From the NCBI GenBank assembly GCA_030248295.1, contig JASANH010000183.1:310001-374000 (forward strand): DNA of 64,000 bases. Reading direction: 5' to 3'. Below are positions 1 to 11,660 of this stretch, piece by piece. Positions within the stretch are counted from its first letter, which is position 1, and each line of letters starts with the position of its first letter. Source of the stretch: Mesodorylaimus sp. YZB2_4. Lineage: Eukaryota > Nematoda > Enoplea > Dorylaimida > Dorylaimidae. The notes beneath the pieces are model-generated. The model was given only the letters and a program-made list of their open reading frames with translations. It had not been told where the DNA came from and did not search any database. Position numbers and translations under genes: made by a program.

Positions 1-1732
1 TGCTCTAAATTCGTGGGGAGCCACCCTTCCTTTTTGTCCAAGCCATTTGGCAGACCTGCGGTGCGGGCCAAGCGCCAGCCAGAAACTTCGATTAGCATAC
101 TCTCACGGGGTGTCTGCGGTCGTCGTTCTCTTTGGTTCATACTAGAAGAGTCCAGGAGTTGACTCCAGGGCAGACTTTTCTGCGTATTTGTCTGTGGGTA
201 AGATCTAGGACTGGTGAGACATCGTCACGAATTGCTGTGCTCACAAAGGATCCTCCGGTGTTAACTTCGGTCTTTCTACCCTGCCTGTCGACAGTGGAAC
301 TGTTCGCCAACGTTGGCGTCTTAGGTTTGGGTGCGACCGATCCGCGGCCAGGTTAGTGTATGATCGCACAAAGCAGTTGTAAGTACCCAGAGGCGTGGCA
401 AACAAGGCTGAGGGGGTTGAAGGAATTTGGGTCGTGGCGATCAATACTCTGCAGGAATAAGCCTTTTTACCAGGCTTGGGCTAGAAAATACAAACGCATA
501 TGGACTAGACTCAGGTGCCAAGAGGGTGCAAATGCAAATGCCAGGAAAAATTTCAAGGAATTATGCTGTAGGTTCTGGCTGTACTGTAAGATGAACCTTT
601 AGACGAGTTCTGGTAAATGCTGAGGTATCCCCATCTCCATGAGACTTATCCATGACTCACGTGTTAGAACACAGCATGATACCCTTTTTCACCAATGGTA
701 CTCGTATTCCTGGTCTGCAGGAAGCAATATCGGTAGATAAAAGCTGCCTTTGTAAAAAAAACCAAAAAACTTTTGTGGATAAGAATATTTTCTCTTTGCT
801 AAGTGGGCATGCAAGAAAATAGCTCGAGTCGAAATATTTTTATGTAGTCTGCTCAATTACATAGCTTTAATAAACCAGGAAAGAAATAGAAAAAAGCAAT
901 TGATTCCATCCATCTATCCCAATACCTTGCCTTATCTTATCTTTAGTCCGTCGTACCGCCACTAGCGATAAGGTCGGTATACCCTGTTCACTGTAGGAGT
1001 CCTGGTTACTTTCCAGCAAATAAACGCCAGAATCACCCTGTCCGCACAGTGCGACTATGCTAGAACTGGCAAGAAATATCAGTTATCTTGGGATATGCAG
1101 TATTTTAAATCAGGTCTGAGAAACCTGAGGCTCTTCTGTCCTACAGCTTGAAAGCAGAAATATGGAGTGCATTAGCCTTTCAGCAAATTTAGTGCAGTTG
1201 TGCAAGCCAGACTGTTCAAAAACAAAATGCCAAAAAGATCAACATGCAAAAAGAGTTTTCTATTTTACTCCTAAAAAAGATTTTTCGATCAACACCACTT
1301 CCCTTTTTGACAATACTTGCACGTGGGCAGTTTCATTAGGATGCTTAATGGATTTAGTCAATAGCCAATTCACAGTTGCTCCTGGTCATTGAATCAACAA
1401 ACGAGAATAGTAACAGGGCCGTGAAGAATATGAGGAGGCGAGTCGTGGACCAGTTCTTGGCGATTTGTACTTGTATGTGCATTATGCCATTGTCGCAAAC
1501 TTGGCCTCTTCTTTGAGTTGGTGGAACATCGCGGCAAAGGCAAAGCGCGGTGAACGTGAGTTGTTCGAAAGAAGTGATTGGAGTGGTGAGGGTTGACAAA
1601 ATGGGTGGCAGTTTGAGGATCATGTATTGCATAGTCCTGCTTGGGGGTAAGTGTTTGATGCTACTTATTTGCATGATAACCAGATTAATCAACCCAACCC
1701 TCATGCAGTCCTTTGTTGGATGAAGTCATATA
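1..1732. other. No gene recognised
   Basis: The open frames here are short, lack recognisable motifs and do not join across plausible splice sites. I see no RNA gene or repeat in this stretch. It ends at the TA target site of the mariner element. Confidence 0.5.
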
Positions 1733-3011
1733 CGAGGGGAGTTCAAAAAGTTCGTAGCCTGACCACATGTTAATTGAAATTGTACGAGGTAATGCTTATT
1801 TATTTTCGACATAACATCCCCTGAGACCAATGCGCTTGTGTAAACTTTGGTGCACCGCGTGCATACCCGTAAAAAAAAATATTACTCGCACCCCTCAAAA
1901 AACGCTTCAGTCGCTGGTTTCACTTCCTCATCACTCGAAAATCTCTTGCCACGTAAACTTTTTTTGAGTTTTCCGAGTAGGTAATAATCGCTGGGTGCCA
2001 GGTCTGCACTGTGCGGTGGATGAGCGATTTGTTCGAATCCGCATTCATCGATGGCAGCCTGAGCAACGCGCGCTTTGTGGACGGGCGCATTGTCAATCAG
2101 GAGCAGCACCTTCTTTTTCAAGATCCCGCGCCGTTTCGCTTTGATCTCTCCACGCAATCGGCTGACAACATCAGCAAAATATTGCCCAGTGATTGTGGTC
2201 TTGACTGGCATATAATCAATCACTAACATTCCACTGCAATCCCAAAAAGTTGTTGCCGTGACCTCGCCCAATGACTGCTGAACGCGAAATTTTTTGGCGG
2301 ATGTGCACCCTTTGGCAGCCACTGTATCGATTTGTGTTTTGACTCAGATCAAAGTGGTGAGTCCTGGCTTGATCATCCATAACCGTTCTTTCATAAAAAT
2401 CATCTGGATCAGCCGCGATCCTTGTCAAAAGCTCCTTTGAAGTTTGAACTCTTCTCACGTTTGCCAGGTCTTTTGGCACACATCGCGCAGGCCTTGGATA
2501 AATTCAATTTCTCTGTAAAATTGTTTCAACGCTACCCACTGAAATGCCCATTTCCTCCGCTATCTAGACAACGTCTGTTCGAAGGTCTTCTTTCCCAATC
2601 TTTGCCTCAACATCGCATTTGTTGGCCGGTGTCGCCTCGGTTGGTCGTCCAGATCTTGGGTCATCTTCAATCGATTCTCCCCCATGTTTGAGCAAAGCAG
2701 ACCACTTTTTCACTGACGGCAATTCAGGTGCATTATTGCCGCACACTAAGACAATCCGATCGCTAATTTCTGTCGGCTTCAAGCCTTCTTTTGTTAAAAA
2801 CTTGATGACAGACTGATGCGCAAAATTTGTCAAATTTGTAATTTCTCTGACCCAATTCCAAATAGATGACCATATCTCAAGAACGCATGGATGAATCAGC
2901 GTGATTTTTTGTAGGGATTCTAGTGGGATGCGCGGCAGTGTAAAGTACAAATTTCACTGCTGCAGCTCATGCGGAAGGTACTCAGGCTACGAACTTTTTG
3001 AACTCCCTCTG
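1733..3011 (-). mobile_element. Mariner-type DNA transposon, inactive
   Basis: The element is bounded by terminal inverted repeats of about 30 bases: the left end reads GGGGAGTTCAAAAAGTTCGT and the right end is its near-perfect reverse complement. TA lies immediately outside both ends (1731-1732 and 3012-3013), the classical Tc1/mariner target duplication. Inside, on the minus strand, is a broken mariner transposase. The 1.28 kb size is normal for mariner. A truncated relative lies at 30485-30642. Confidence 0.93.
1882..2950 (-). pseudogene. Mariner transposase, frame-broken
   Basis: A DNA-cleaving and joining transposase of the mariner family, read on the minus strand in at least three frames. 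The N-terminal helix-turn-helix region (2564-2950) includes the linker DDPRSGRPTEAT. The middle segment (about 2216-2479) carries the first catalytic aspartate region. The C-terminal segment (1882-2322) contains KVLLLIDNAPVHKA and PPHSADLAPSDYY; exactly 34 residues separate the second and third catalytic aspartates, giving the D,D34D signature of mariner. Shifts between segments and an internal stop mean no full protein can be made. The ends are intact, so it could in principle respond to a transposase made elsewhere. Confidence 0.9.
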
Positions 3012-3592
3012 TAGCTTATATTTTAAAATCACTTGCTACTTCGTGCGAAACATGTAAGCTTGTGGCAATAAGTACAACAGGCTGTCCGATATCTTCTCAT
3101 TAGATACTGCAGTCACTAGGTCTGCCAACCAATATTTCATGGGAATATCAGGTATTGTCATCGCGGAGTCGAACGCTTGTAACTTACGATATTATAATAA
3201 GACATCGCCGTCAGATAAATTAGGTTGGTCTGCCAGTGAGCGTGAGCTTCGATCTCTAAATTCTTCTCGTGGTGGATCATTTGACATCATACTCGAAACT
3301 CTCGTTTATCGTGCAATGCCTCTTGCAGCAGTTTTCATCTCATAATGGCATTGCACGTCGCGATGCTCTTTAGGTAAATAGCGATGTTTAGATTTATGGA
3401 CTGTCGTACTTTTCTCTGGTCTCGATGGCATAACAGCCGAATGTACTGACACAAACCCTACTGCGAATACTGTGACGCTATGGGACAGGGAATACTGGGA
3501 ATAAAAACTGCTGCAAGCTGCTCTAGATAAGCCCTAATGATGATGAGCCGCCCTGATTAGTGTAGATGGCACCTACAAACTCTTTCTTTTAG

Positions 3593-5523
3593 TAACCATC
3601 ATAACCTTAAATGGAGATTCCATCCCAGAAACTGATCCAGCGAGTGACTCGTGTGTTGACGAAGCTTACCAGCATTGGCTGAAGATAATGTTAAATCAGT
3701 TTATTCGGTATGCCGATCTAACCGCGGCCATGTCGTCATCTCGACGCCTTTTTGATGCATTTCTCACTTATCGAATGTCGATTTCTACTTTTAAAGACTA
3801 CTGCAAGTAAGTATTGCATCTGTTTTGTAACTTAGAAACAATAAAATTCTATCAGGCAAGCGCTGATAAAAATTAGTGCGCCCAGGATCGGCATTCTATC
3901 TCATCTTTATGAACAGGTCTCTTTCCTCCTCAAAGTTGTCGATCTCTATTGGCCAGTATTACGCGCCCGCATTCGGCTCGGGAGGTGGTGACTCGAATGC
4001 CCGAGAGGCTGTTATGTTTTCATTTTTATATTATCATTTCGAATATTTGATCCTTGAATTCCTAGGGAACATCGATATGCCCGTTCAACTTTTAATCGCT
4101 GCAATAATTCCACCTACAAAAAAATGGTTGTTAGTAATTTTGGTTTGGCTGACTACATTTGTGCGACGCGCGTTGGAGGTAAACAGCGGCTGAATTTTTT
4201 CGTTGGCCTACAGCACATAGTCTTAATTCACACACACATTTATCACATCATTTTCTAGCCGATCTGCTTTTTTGTATAAATGCACTAAATTTTTTGTAGA
4301 TTTTGGCCAAGCTTTATCTTGCCTATACGGAGCCCAGGATTGGGCCACACTCGTTTGCCGCCCAAACTGTTCCCGATTCGAAAAAGATTCTAATGCGTAC
4401 TTGCGTAAAGATTATTATGGTGCTGATCATAGAACTTTAGATATCATGCGACTTATGGCTGGAGATTGCAGGTGGGTTGCTGGAAGTGTTGTACTGGAGA
4501 GCTCGTCTTGCAATCTATTCTCTGCACGGAGCCAATGTCATATGGGATTCCGAACAGGCCTGCGCAGATGTACTTATTATCAGGCCTTCATAAAGACCTA
4601 ATAATAAAACAAGAATGATAAAACATTGTGACACAGGCACTCATATTACACATGACAGCCCACTTCAGTGGATACAGCACTTCAAGGAGTCTGATCTGAG
4701 GTTTATAAGTGAGGGGACGTAGGGGGGGGGGGGGGTGTAAGTGAGTGGGGATAAGTGTGGGATTTTTAATCAATCCCAGCCTCCTCAATTCTTAACGAAT
4801 CTCGGTGTAATGAACACTTTGCATCATCTAAATATTTACCATAAAGGCGAAACTATTGCATAATTCAGGCAGAAGACGCTGCAGTAATTTCGTCTTAAAA
4901 AATGACTCATAGGGGTTTCAAATGACATATTTACAGTATGTGGCAAACTGTAAGTACTTATTATAATCTGGGAAATTCGCATATGCAATATTTTACAAAT
5001 GGTATGCACTGTGTGGCATAGTCTGCTGTAGAGCTCTCTATCTAAAGCTGTAAGTCTTTTCAGCTTCCTTCAATGCATGCACACTTGTCGTCAGCCTTTG
5101 CTCAAGGAAGAATGTGGCAATGGAACAGCGTCACTGATGTCTGACGCCTTGCACGCGACATTTTCTACATCTATGGATTTATACGAACCGCCAGAAGTGC
5201 GTCAAATGATTCGAGGCGGCTTCCAATCTGCCTATCCCAAAGAATGCCGTCAATTGGCCACGAATTCCGCTCAGTCTAGCGCACCCGTGGGATCGAAAAT
5301 GACACGCCATGTTGACAATGATGATAATAACAAAAGCAATTCACGAAAAGTTCGCATGCTGGTTGCTGTGTCGACGGATATTCTAACCAATACGTCATTG
5401 ATGTGCCGATTCGGCGATCGAGTGCAACAGTTTTTCGCATCTTATTGTTCCAATGGTGGTGCGCCGGATCGAGCTGATCGCGAGAGTGGTGACTACATTT
5501 CCTTGGCTATCGCTGTCACATAA
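3593..5523 (+). CDS. Unrecognised cysteine-rich protein, 5' end missing
   Basis: I do not recognise this gene, but five exons join in phase through standard splice sites: 3593-3806, 3856-3984, 4066-4178, 4300-4471 and 5064-5523, ending in TAA. The first modelled exon starts two bases into a codon behind a TTTCTTTTAG acceptor, so at least one upstream exon is not found. The product of about 360 residues has many cysteines (for example VCRPNCSR, CMHTC, KEEC and RQL-flanked C), which suggests a secreted disulphide-bonded protein. The C-terminal part contains a polar stretch DNDDNNKSNSRK. No transmembrane segment is obvious. The consistent phase over four introns is the main reason to believe it. 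It sits just upstream of the receptor-like remnant and is separate from it. Confidence 0.55.
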
Positions 5524-5964
5524 CTCGCTCTGGAGGCGGTGGAAAGTTAGTTTGCTCTTAACGTTATGTAAACTGTGAAGCAAAGATTTAGGTTTATGAT
5601 TGAGTGTGTCCTGTAATATATCGAGTCTGCTGTGCTACAGCTTGGAACTCGTGTTTCTGTACGTTTTTTTGTTGAATATCTTGTTCTCGCATCATATCTC
5701 ATTTCTCATTAACAGGGCGCAGTCAGATTACTTTTTGTGCCTGATAACCTTAGAAGCATGGCAGCGCTAATGAGCGCAAGCCTCTCTGCTGCCATTTGGA
5801 AATCAGGTCGGCGTGGGAAAAATTGGGTACTGTATTCTCTTTGCGCAGTCGCAGGCCTAACTTTCACAATGGCTCTTTGTGTGCTGTAGGCTAGCATATT
5901 ATAAACAACAGCTTTAATTCCTGGCAGATACCGCATTATGTTATTCTAAAAGCATGGTGTGAAG

Positions 5965-7213
5965 ATGCCCAAATCTTATCTAAAAATTGCTTCGATGTCC
6001 TCTCCGCCTTGGGTCATGCCATGCGCCACTGATCCCGATTGTGCGGATCGAGCACTGGCCGTTGAAGCAACCAAATCTGCGTGCGGTTTTCGCCATATTG
6101 ATTGCAGATTTGAGTTTTTCAATGGCTCTGAATTTGAGGACGTCAACGAAACCACTAATCTCGGAACTGGATTAATAGGAGCGATTCAACAGAGTGAATA
6201 CGACATGACACCTAGTACCAAGCTACAGACGATCACTTGCGGTCTTTTTAAGCGATGCATCAGTGTTTGGAGAGACTAGCCGGATCACTAGACTACCAAT
6301 CGATGATCGGATCGATAATGCTGATTGCAATTGGATAATGGCATTTCAATGGCAGATTTGTTTTAACTTTTTTCTTTTGCATCTGCTCATTATCACTCAC
6401 ATTAAGTCTGCTCGTTACCAGAACAAGCTCATGTTGCAAGAGCAGACTTTACGCAAATTATTTTACATTTATTTCCAGTTTATTAAAAAATGATTTTGAA
6501 CACAAAGAGATAATTGTTCGTTTGCAAAAACATTTTCGTGTACGCCTGATTTTAATTTTTTGGGTTTCCCCAGTCTTAATTTTTACAAGCGCCTATACGA
6601 GCGGTTTATTTCAACAAAAATTAACTCATAGTACAGGATTAATATTCAAAGATATGGACAGTTTTTTTGCATGTTTGGAAGATGGTCGATGCGAAATGAT
6701 TAGCCCTAATGTAAGAAATATTTTTTTACAAGATTTAACTGCGCCAATTACTGACTTTGGTACAAGAATGGAATCAAATTTTGAGAAACGATCACCTCGA
6801 TTGGTAGCAATCGACCATATTCCACAAAAGATACTTTAAGAAAAAGACAAGTATTTAGTGCTAGCTTGGTCTAAAGAAGGGTTTTATTCACAATCGGTGA
6901 CAAGTCGGTCACAATTAGATTAGCTTTGGCTTATTCGTCAGCATTTTCAAAAAAGTCAGAATATTTGTCGAAGTTTAATCAGGTGGCTTCAATATTTAAA
7001 GAAAATCGGTTATCTGGGCATTTAATCAGAACGTATAATTTTTTCCCATCATGCCGAATAGACAATTTATCGAGAAAAAATTATAAATTATCCAGTGGAG
7101 CAACGTTGGAACAAAGGGTCACATTAGTCACGATGAAGTTGATATTTGTGGGCTATTTGTTAGTCCTGATTTTGGCATTGGCGGTATGGATTGCGGAGAT
7201 CAGATTTCTATAA
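5965..7213 (+). pseudogene. Ionotropic glutamate/IR-like receptor, decayed
   Basis: The sequence resembles the ligand-binding and channel part of an ionotropic glutamate receptor or IR. It opens with MPKSYLKIASMSSPPWVM, like the start of the S1 half of the ligand-binding domain, followed by a GTGLIGAIQQSEYD region. A hydrophobic segment follows at about 6337-6400 (QWQICFNFFLLHLLIITHI). At 6545-6620 the segment FWVSPVLIFTSAYTSGLFQQ matches the third membrane helix with the SYTANL-type motif. A final hydrophobic helix (LIFVGYLLVLILALAVWI) ends at a stop at 7211-7213. Frames shift near 6205-6215 and again near 6900, and an in-frame TAA sits at 6837. A 46-base intron (6434-6479) reconciles one further shift. 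No amino-terminal domain is seen. Confidence 0.6.
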
Positions 7214-8080
7214 TTTCTTTTGAAAATTAGGATTATAAAAAGCAACAAAGTCCAAACAAAATCTTCAGACTGTAATTTATTGAGGATTGCCAAAGCGTGT
7301 CAATTCAATTATGTACTTACACTTAGGTAGTCTCAGCATTGACTCTGACACCTGTGAGACGGCATCACCAGGCTGATTCTTGACGTGGTTACGGGTATTT
7401 TGTAACAACTGAAATACAAGCCTTAAGGAAGTCTTATGCGGCTACAAGGGGCCAATAAATATGTTTATATGACCCTGATGATGATAAGTGCACTGCCTCG
7501 GGCCACTGTGCTGGCAGTCAGATAAATGCTAATGGTGGCCGGGCAGAAGAGTATATTGCTAATGCAAAGCAGCCCGTCTGTGAGCTCATCGCACAAATAT
7601 TTTGTTGGATTAATTTTGATGTTAATCTCCGTTGCCTCTACAGGATGCAGAACAGAAATGTCACACTCGACGTTTCAGCTCTCAAAGCACTGCAGAAATA
7701 TCAAATTTTTTGCGCCCATGTGTCCTCCCGTTCTCTTTTGTCCCAACAGTTTTCAACATCTAAATGTATGCTTCCCATATTTCTTTCCTCCAATTTGTTT
7801 CATTTGGATTTTCTAGCGTAGGATGTCGCGCCATGCTTTGTAGGTATGGAGGCGCATTCACTCACTGGCCGCCGTTCTGGTGCCGCTGAACTCTTATAAA
7901 TCCTGACCTCAAGACTATTTTAGTCTTCCCCAGAAAGATGCATTGTTAATTTACCGACGCACCATATGCACACTGCATTATCTCAACAAACGAATCATCT
8001 AAGCTTACGATTAGTCATAAATTCCATCAATTTTAATCACAGATCTTATCATGTACTCGATTCTTTTATCACTGGCCATC
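7214..8080. other. No gene recognised
   Basis: The open frames are short and unsupported. The first bases form the tail of the receptor remnant; the last part is the 3' flank of the neuropeptide gene that reads in from the right. Confidence 0.45.
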
Positions 8081-8404
8081 TTATTCCTCGTCGTGCAACT
8101 GCTCATCGGCGATCGGCAGATAACGACGACAATCGCGTTTCCCAAATCGTAATGGTTCGCGATATCGACGTTCAACACGAATCGGCTGATGGTCACCCAG
8201 AATGGCCTTCTCAACGGCATCACCATCCAACCCTTGACTCAGAAGACGATAGATTTCGGCCGTTTGCTGGTTCGATGCTTGCTGACCATGGCGCAATATA
8301 TTTTGATCGCGACGTATTGGACTTCGAAAACTGACCCCGATCGAAGGTTTCATAAGCACTGTTGCGAACATAAGGGGTAGGACTACGAAAGCGAGGGAGC
8401 GCAT
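8081..8404 (-). CDS. Neuropeptide precursor, single REPLRFamide
   Basis: A single-exon 107-residue precursor. Residues 1 to about 23 are a signal peptide (MRSLAFVVLPLMFATVLMKP). The predicted mature N-terminus is VSFRSPIRRDQ, the box shared by all family members here. Near residue 80 comes VERRYREPLRFGKR: cleavage after RR and at KR with glycine-directed amidation would give YREPLRF-amide. Only one copy is present, followed by a short acidic tail. REP[IL]RFG resembles the FLP-2 peptides of Caenorhabditis. A TATAAA lies on the minus strand at 8598-8603, about 195 bases before the ATG. The peptide would be secreted from neurons and act through G-protein-coupled receptors; receptor and cell are unknown. 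Confidence 0.85.
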   Translation of the reverse strand: MRSLAFVVLPLMFATVLMKPSIGVSFRSPIRRDQNILRHGQQASNQQTAEIYRLLSQGLDGDAVEKAILGDHQPIRVERRYREPLRFGKRDCRRYLPIADEQLHDEE

Positions 8405-9797
8405 TGTGAGCGAGGAGTTTCAACAATGATGGAATGGGTGCAAGGAGTCGAACTCGCGCACTATGAACCTTGTCAACTTTATTAAAAGCTGATCGCAAGT
8501 TATTTCTGGTCTCAACACATGCAACAAGGCATAAAATGTTATGTTGACGTTTTGGGCTTGGTTGAATGAGAGTGATGTAATGGTAACTACCAGGCTCTTT
8601 ATAGTATAATGACATTTATTCTGAAGTAGACACGCCTGGCCTCCCATCCGACTTTTAACACAATTGGTGGCTCAGTAGGATGCTTATACGATCGCAAAGA
8701 CACAGATCAGAGCTGCTTCCATAACCAAACTTATGCGCTCACGTTGATGGTTGCAAAGTTCATATAGTCCGCGTTAATGTACATATAAAACGCAAGCATC
8801 CTATTATTGGCTGAACATTTAGACTGTATACCCGTATGTAGATGTGTGTGGTCTTGGTGGACATGTATGTAAACGTGTGCGCAGCTAAGATGGTCAGCAG
8901 GAGAATACTGTATAATGAGGTGAATTACACTTTTGCACGCACAATACTCACCAATGCATGTATGTACAGTATGCCGCATTCATTGTGTATACTGTTCATT
9001 ATTTAGACTACATGCTTGGTACCGTACTTTGTTTGGAATAGAAAACTAAGACAAACTCTGGTTTCATTAACCGAGGTTATTTTTGCCACAGGACAAGCAA
9101 AGCAGTTACAGTGTATTACTTCGAGTGACTGTTGTCTACCCGTAAGAAGCAGGAGAACAAAGAGACTATTGTATATTTCACCAGCTCACTTTTCATCCTA
9201 TGGTGCCTTACCAGATGGTCTTTTTACTTTGTCTTGATCGCGATGAAAAATTCTTCGTATAAGATCAGGCGGAACTCACCTGCATAAACCTTGTCATGTC
9301 ATGTCATACTTTATACCCACAGCCAAGCACTCGAGGGCAGCATAGCAATGGAAAATTTTTAGACACTGAATATGCACCAAAGTGATAATCTATGTAGAGT
9401 TTGAACGATATACGCCTTCACAAAAAGTGGCCCGCTTTCGACTTTATTGATGCTTTGCGGACACAAAGACTACGAAGACATTGACTGATATGCTTCACAA
9501 GAATCCTGTGTTAACCCACGGTTTATCGGGTCATACTGCGAATGGGAGCAAATTATTGATCTCCTCTGGCTGGCTGGGAAACGTCATCTTCTCGGGGTTG
9601 ATGTTTCAGCCGCAAGTAGGTATAGTGCGTATAGCCGAGAGACTTACCTTGACCGAGTGTGAGTGTTTGTCCCAAACCCGCCCGCCCAGGTTGCTCCAGC
9701 ATTGCACAACTATTTATTCATACTCTTACCACAAAGCAGCACGCGGTGCGACATAACCGACATATGTATCAGCCACTCCTGCGCCAGCCATTGCACA
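8405..9797. other. Spacer with putative promoter
   Basis: The spacer contains a minus-strand TATAAA at 8598-8603 that probably serves the neuropeptide gene ending at 8081. The rest has no frame I can support. Confidence 0.4.
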
Positions 9798-10094
9798 CTA
9801 AGGTCTTATCAAAGTCAATGGCAATGGTAATGGCTGATACTTACGATAAAACATACCAATCCTTTTACCAAATCTTAACCTTTCCTTATGTCTTTGATCA
9901 AGATTTATCGGCATCACTTCGTCACCCCCGTCTTCGTCGCTCGACACGGCATCGTTGTGGGCCAAGTCGTACACCATTGCTCGTTGTTCGCGACGAATCG
10001 GACTTCGAAAACTTGCTGATTGCGAACATTGAACTTGGAAGTGGATTAGTAGCAGGGTCAAAGTAATAGCTATCATCCCATGCAAGGTGGTCAT
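9798..10094 (-). CDS. Neuropeptide precursor, single KERLRFamide
   Basis: A 98-residue precursor in one exon. The signal peptide is about residues 1-25 (MTTLHGMIAITLTLLLIHFQ). The mature part starts with the family box SASFRSPIRREQ. Near residue 70 comes DQRHKERLRFGKR, giving an amidated peptide ending ERLRF. An acidic stretch (SSDEDGGDE) lies between box and peptide. After the peptide the gene reads IGMFYRKYQ; the codons for RKY form a good donor (GTAAGTAT at 9837-9844 on the minus strand), so the last 15 residues could instead be replaced by a further exon. It has the same orientation as the paralogues on either side and probably arose by tandem duplication. Confidence 0.83.
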   Translation of the reverse strand: MTTLHGMIAITLTLLLIHFQVQCSQSASFRSPIRREQRAMVYDLAHNDAVSSDEDGGDEVMPINLDQRHKERLRFGKRIGMFYRKYQPLPLPLTLIRP

Positions 10095-11339
10095 GACTGG
10101 TTGTTGTTGAGACTGGACTAATGAACGTGCCGAGAAGAGAACAGGTCAACACAGCTTACGTGGAGGAGAATGAAGCCTTTACCCCGAGGCCAGTGGACTT
10201 ACGGAAGTGAGTCTTTTTCTCTGGTCTAGGTGGATGTTTTGTGCTAATTCCATAAATGGGAGGGATCACTAAACTGGTTAATGCGATATAGCGGTCTAGT
10301 GCACTAAGCTTGAGCACTGTGCAATGTTAGGCGAGGAGGAAAGGACAGTATGTTAAGGACGGCCAGTTATTCCCCGCGGCATTCCCTTCCTTTTCCGCCT
10401 CTTTGCTCAGGCTCTCGCCCCCATTCTGACTGCCTGCGCAGTCCCGAGAGTATTTTAGGAATTAATGAGAAGTGATCATGTTGAGTGAGGGGGAGCCCTT
10501 AAAATTTTCTGATGGATCTCATTAGTGCGCCATTGTGTCATGTGGTAGAGTCCAGCCTACTTTGGGGAAGAATTTGATAAGCTTCGTTGGGTCGAACACT
10601 TTGGCTGATTTAAGCCAAAGGAGAAGGAAGGAAGGCCAAAAGGAAATGCCAACACATTGGCTTGAACGAAGATGTATAAAGACTCATGTCACACAGAATA
10701 TTTTGTGGTGCTACTTCGCTTGCAGCTCCATCATTCTGCTGCAACAATTCTACTGTACTTTGCCATATCACATACAAACCGTATATGGTACACGTGGCGT
10801 GGGAAGAAACGTGGCGGGGCGAAATTACTCAATAATAAAACTATATGACACAAAAATTAAGCTTTACAACACATTTCAGCATCGAACACGTCCCAAATAA
10901 CTGATGGTTTCACTACAAAAATCAGTTCAAACACCTTTGCAGCATGTACATGGGACTCACTCAATGAAAGTACTATCTTCTTATCTGCCCGCTCTTTCGC
11001 CATAAACATTATTGCAGCGTGACCGTGGGTCGGTCAGCATACTGCTTTCTGTCGGAGTACACACGAGGGGAGTATGTACAGTACTGTCAGTGGCACACCC
11101 CTGGCTGAAATTACTTGAGGGGTAAACTAAATGTGTATTCAGAATACCTAGTTCCGCTTGACCCAAGGTGGGATTTCAAGATCTGGGAGCATGGGCAAAG
11201 CAAAGCTTGTTTTTTTACTTCCACATCCTCAATCTTTACGTAGATATTACCAAACACACAAGTCAATTATTGTAGCCAATACGGAATTTTTCTTCTCAAT
11301 TCTCTTAGGTCTTGTTTTCGAATGTTCTTCTGCTTAAGT
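10095..11339. other. No gene recognised
   Basis: I see no supported gene. The right-hand end (11267-11339) could be 3' coding or untranslated sequence of the next paralogue if that gene is spliced. Confidence 0.4.
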
Positions 11340-11660
11340 TTATTGATCAAACGTAAACGTTGCCGACTGCGTTGCTGTGTTGGAGAGTCTGAAATAGAAG
11401 CGCATGGAGGACATCATACTCCACACCTTCTCGTTCGATATCCGCAGCCCTGAGGACGAGGAGGTCTGACCTAGTGAGTGCATGACGTGAGATTTGTTAA
11501 CAGTCATCTGTGTTTTACCTCCAACAGGTGGGAAACCAGTAATCTTTTTAACCATAATCGCCTGGTGGCGTCGAATAGGATTTCGGAAACTGGCTCCATG
11601 AGCTAAAATGGCTGCATTGATCAGCAGCAGACACAGCAAAAGACCAATGAAATACTTCAT
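11340..11660 (-). pseudogene. Neuropeptide-family paralogue lacking RFG
   Basis: The start is clearly that of the family: MKYFIGLLLCLLLINAAILA signal peptide, then HGASFRNPIRRHQ. No RFGKR follows. Read without splicing, the frame runs to a stop at 11340 with no dibasic-flanked amide. If GTAAAA at 11516-11521 is a donor and TTTCAG at 11386-11391 the acceptor, the second exon reads RSRQRLRLINKLKQ in the place where the 9798 gene has RHKERLRFGKR. In that model Phe, Gly, Lys and Arg are all changed and the frame closes at 11267. A TATATATA lies about 85 bases upstream of the ATG. It is either a pseudogene or a precursor keeping only the N-terminal box. Confidence 0.65.
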
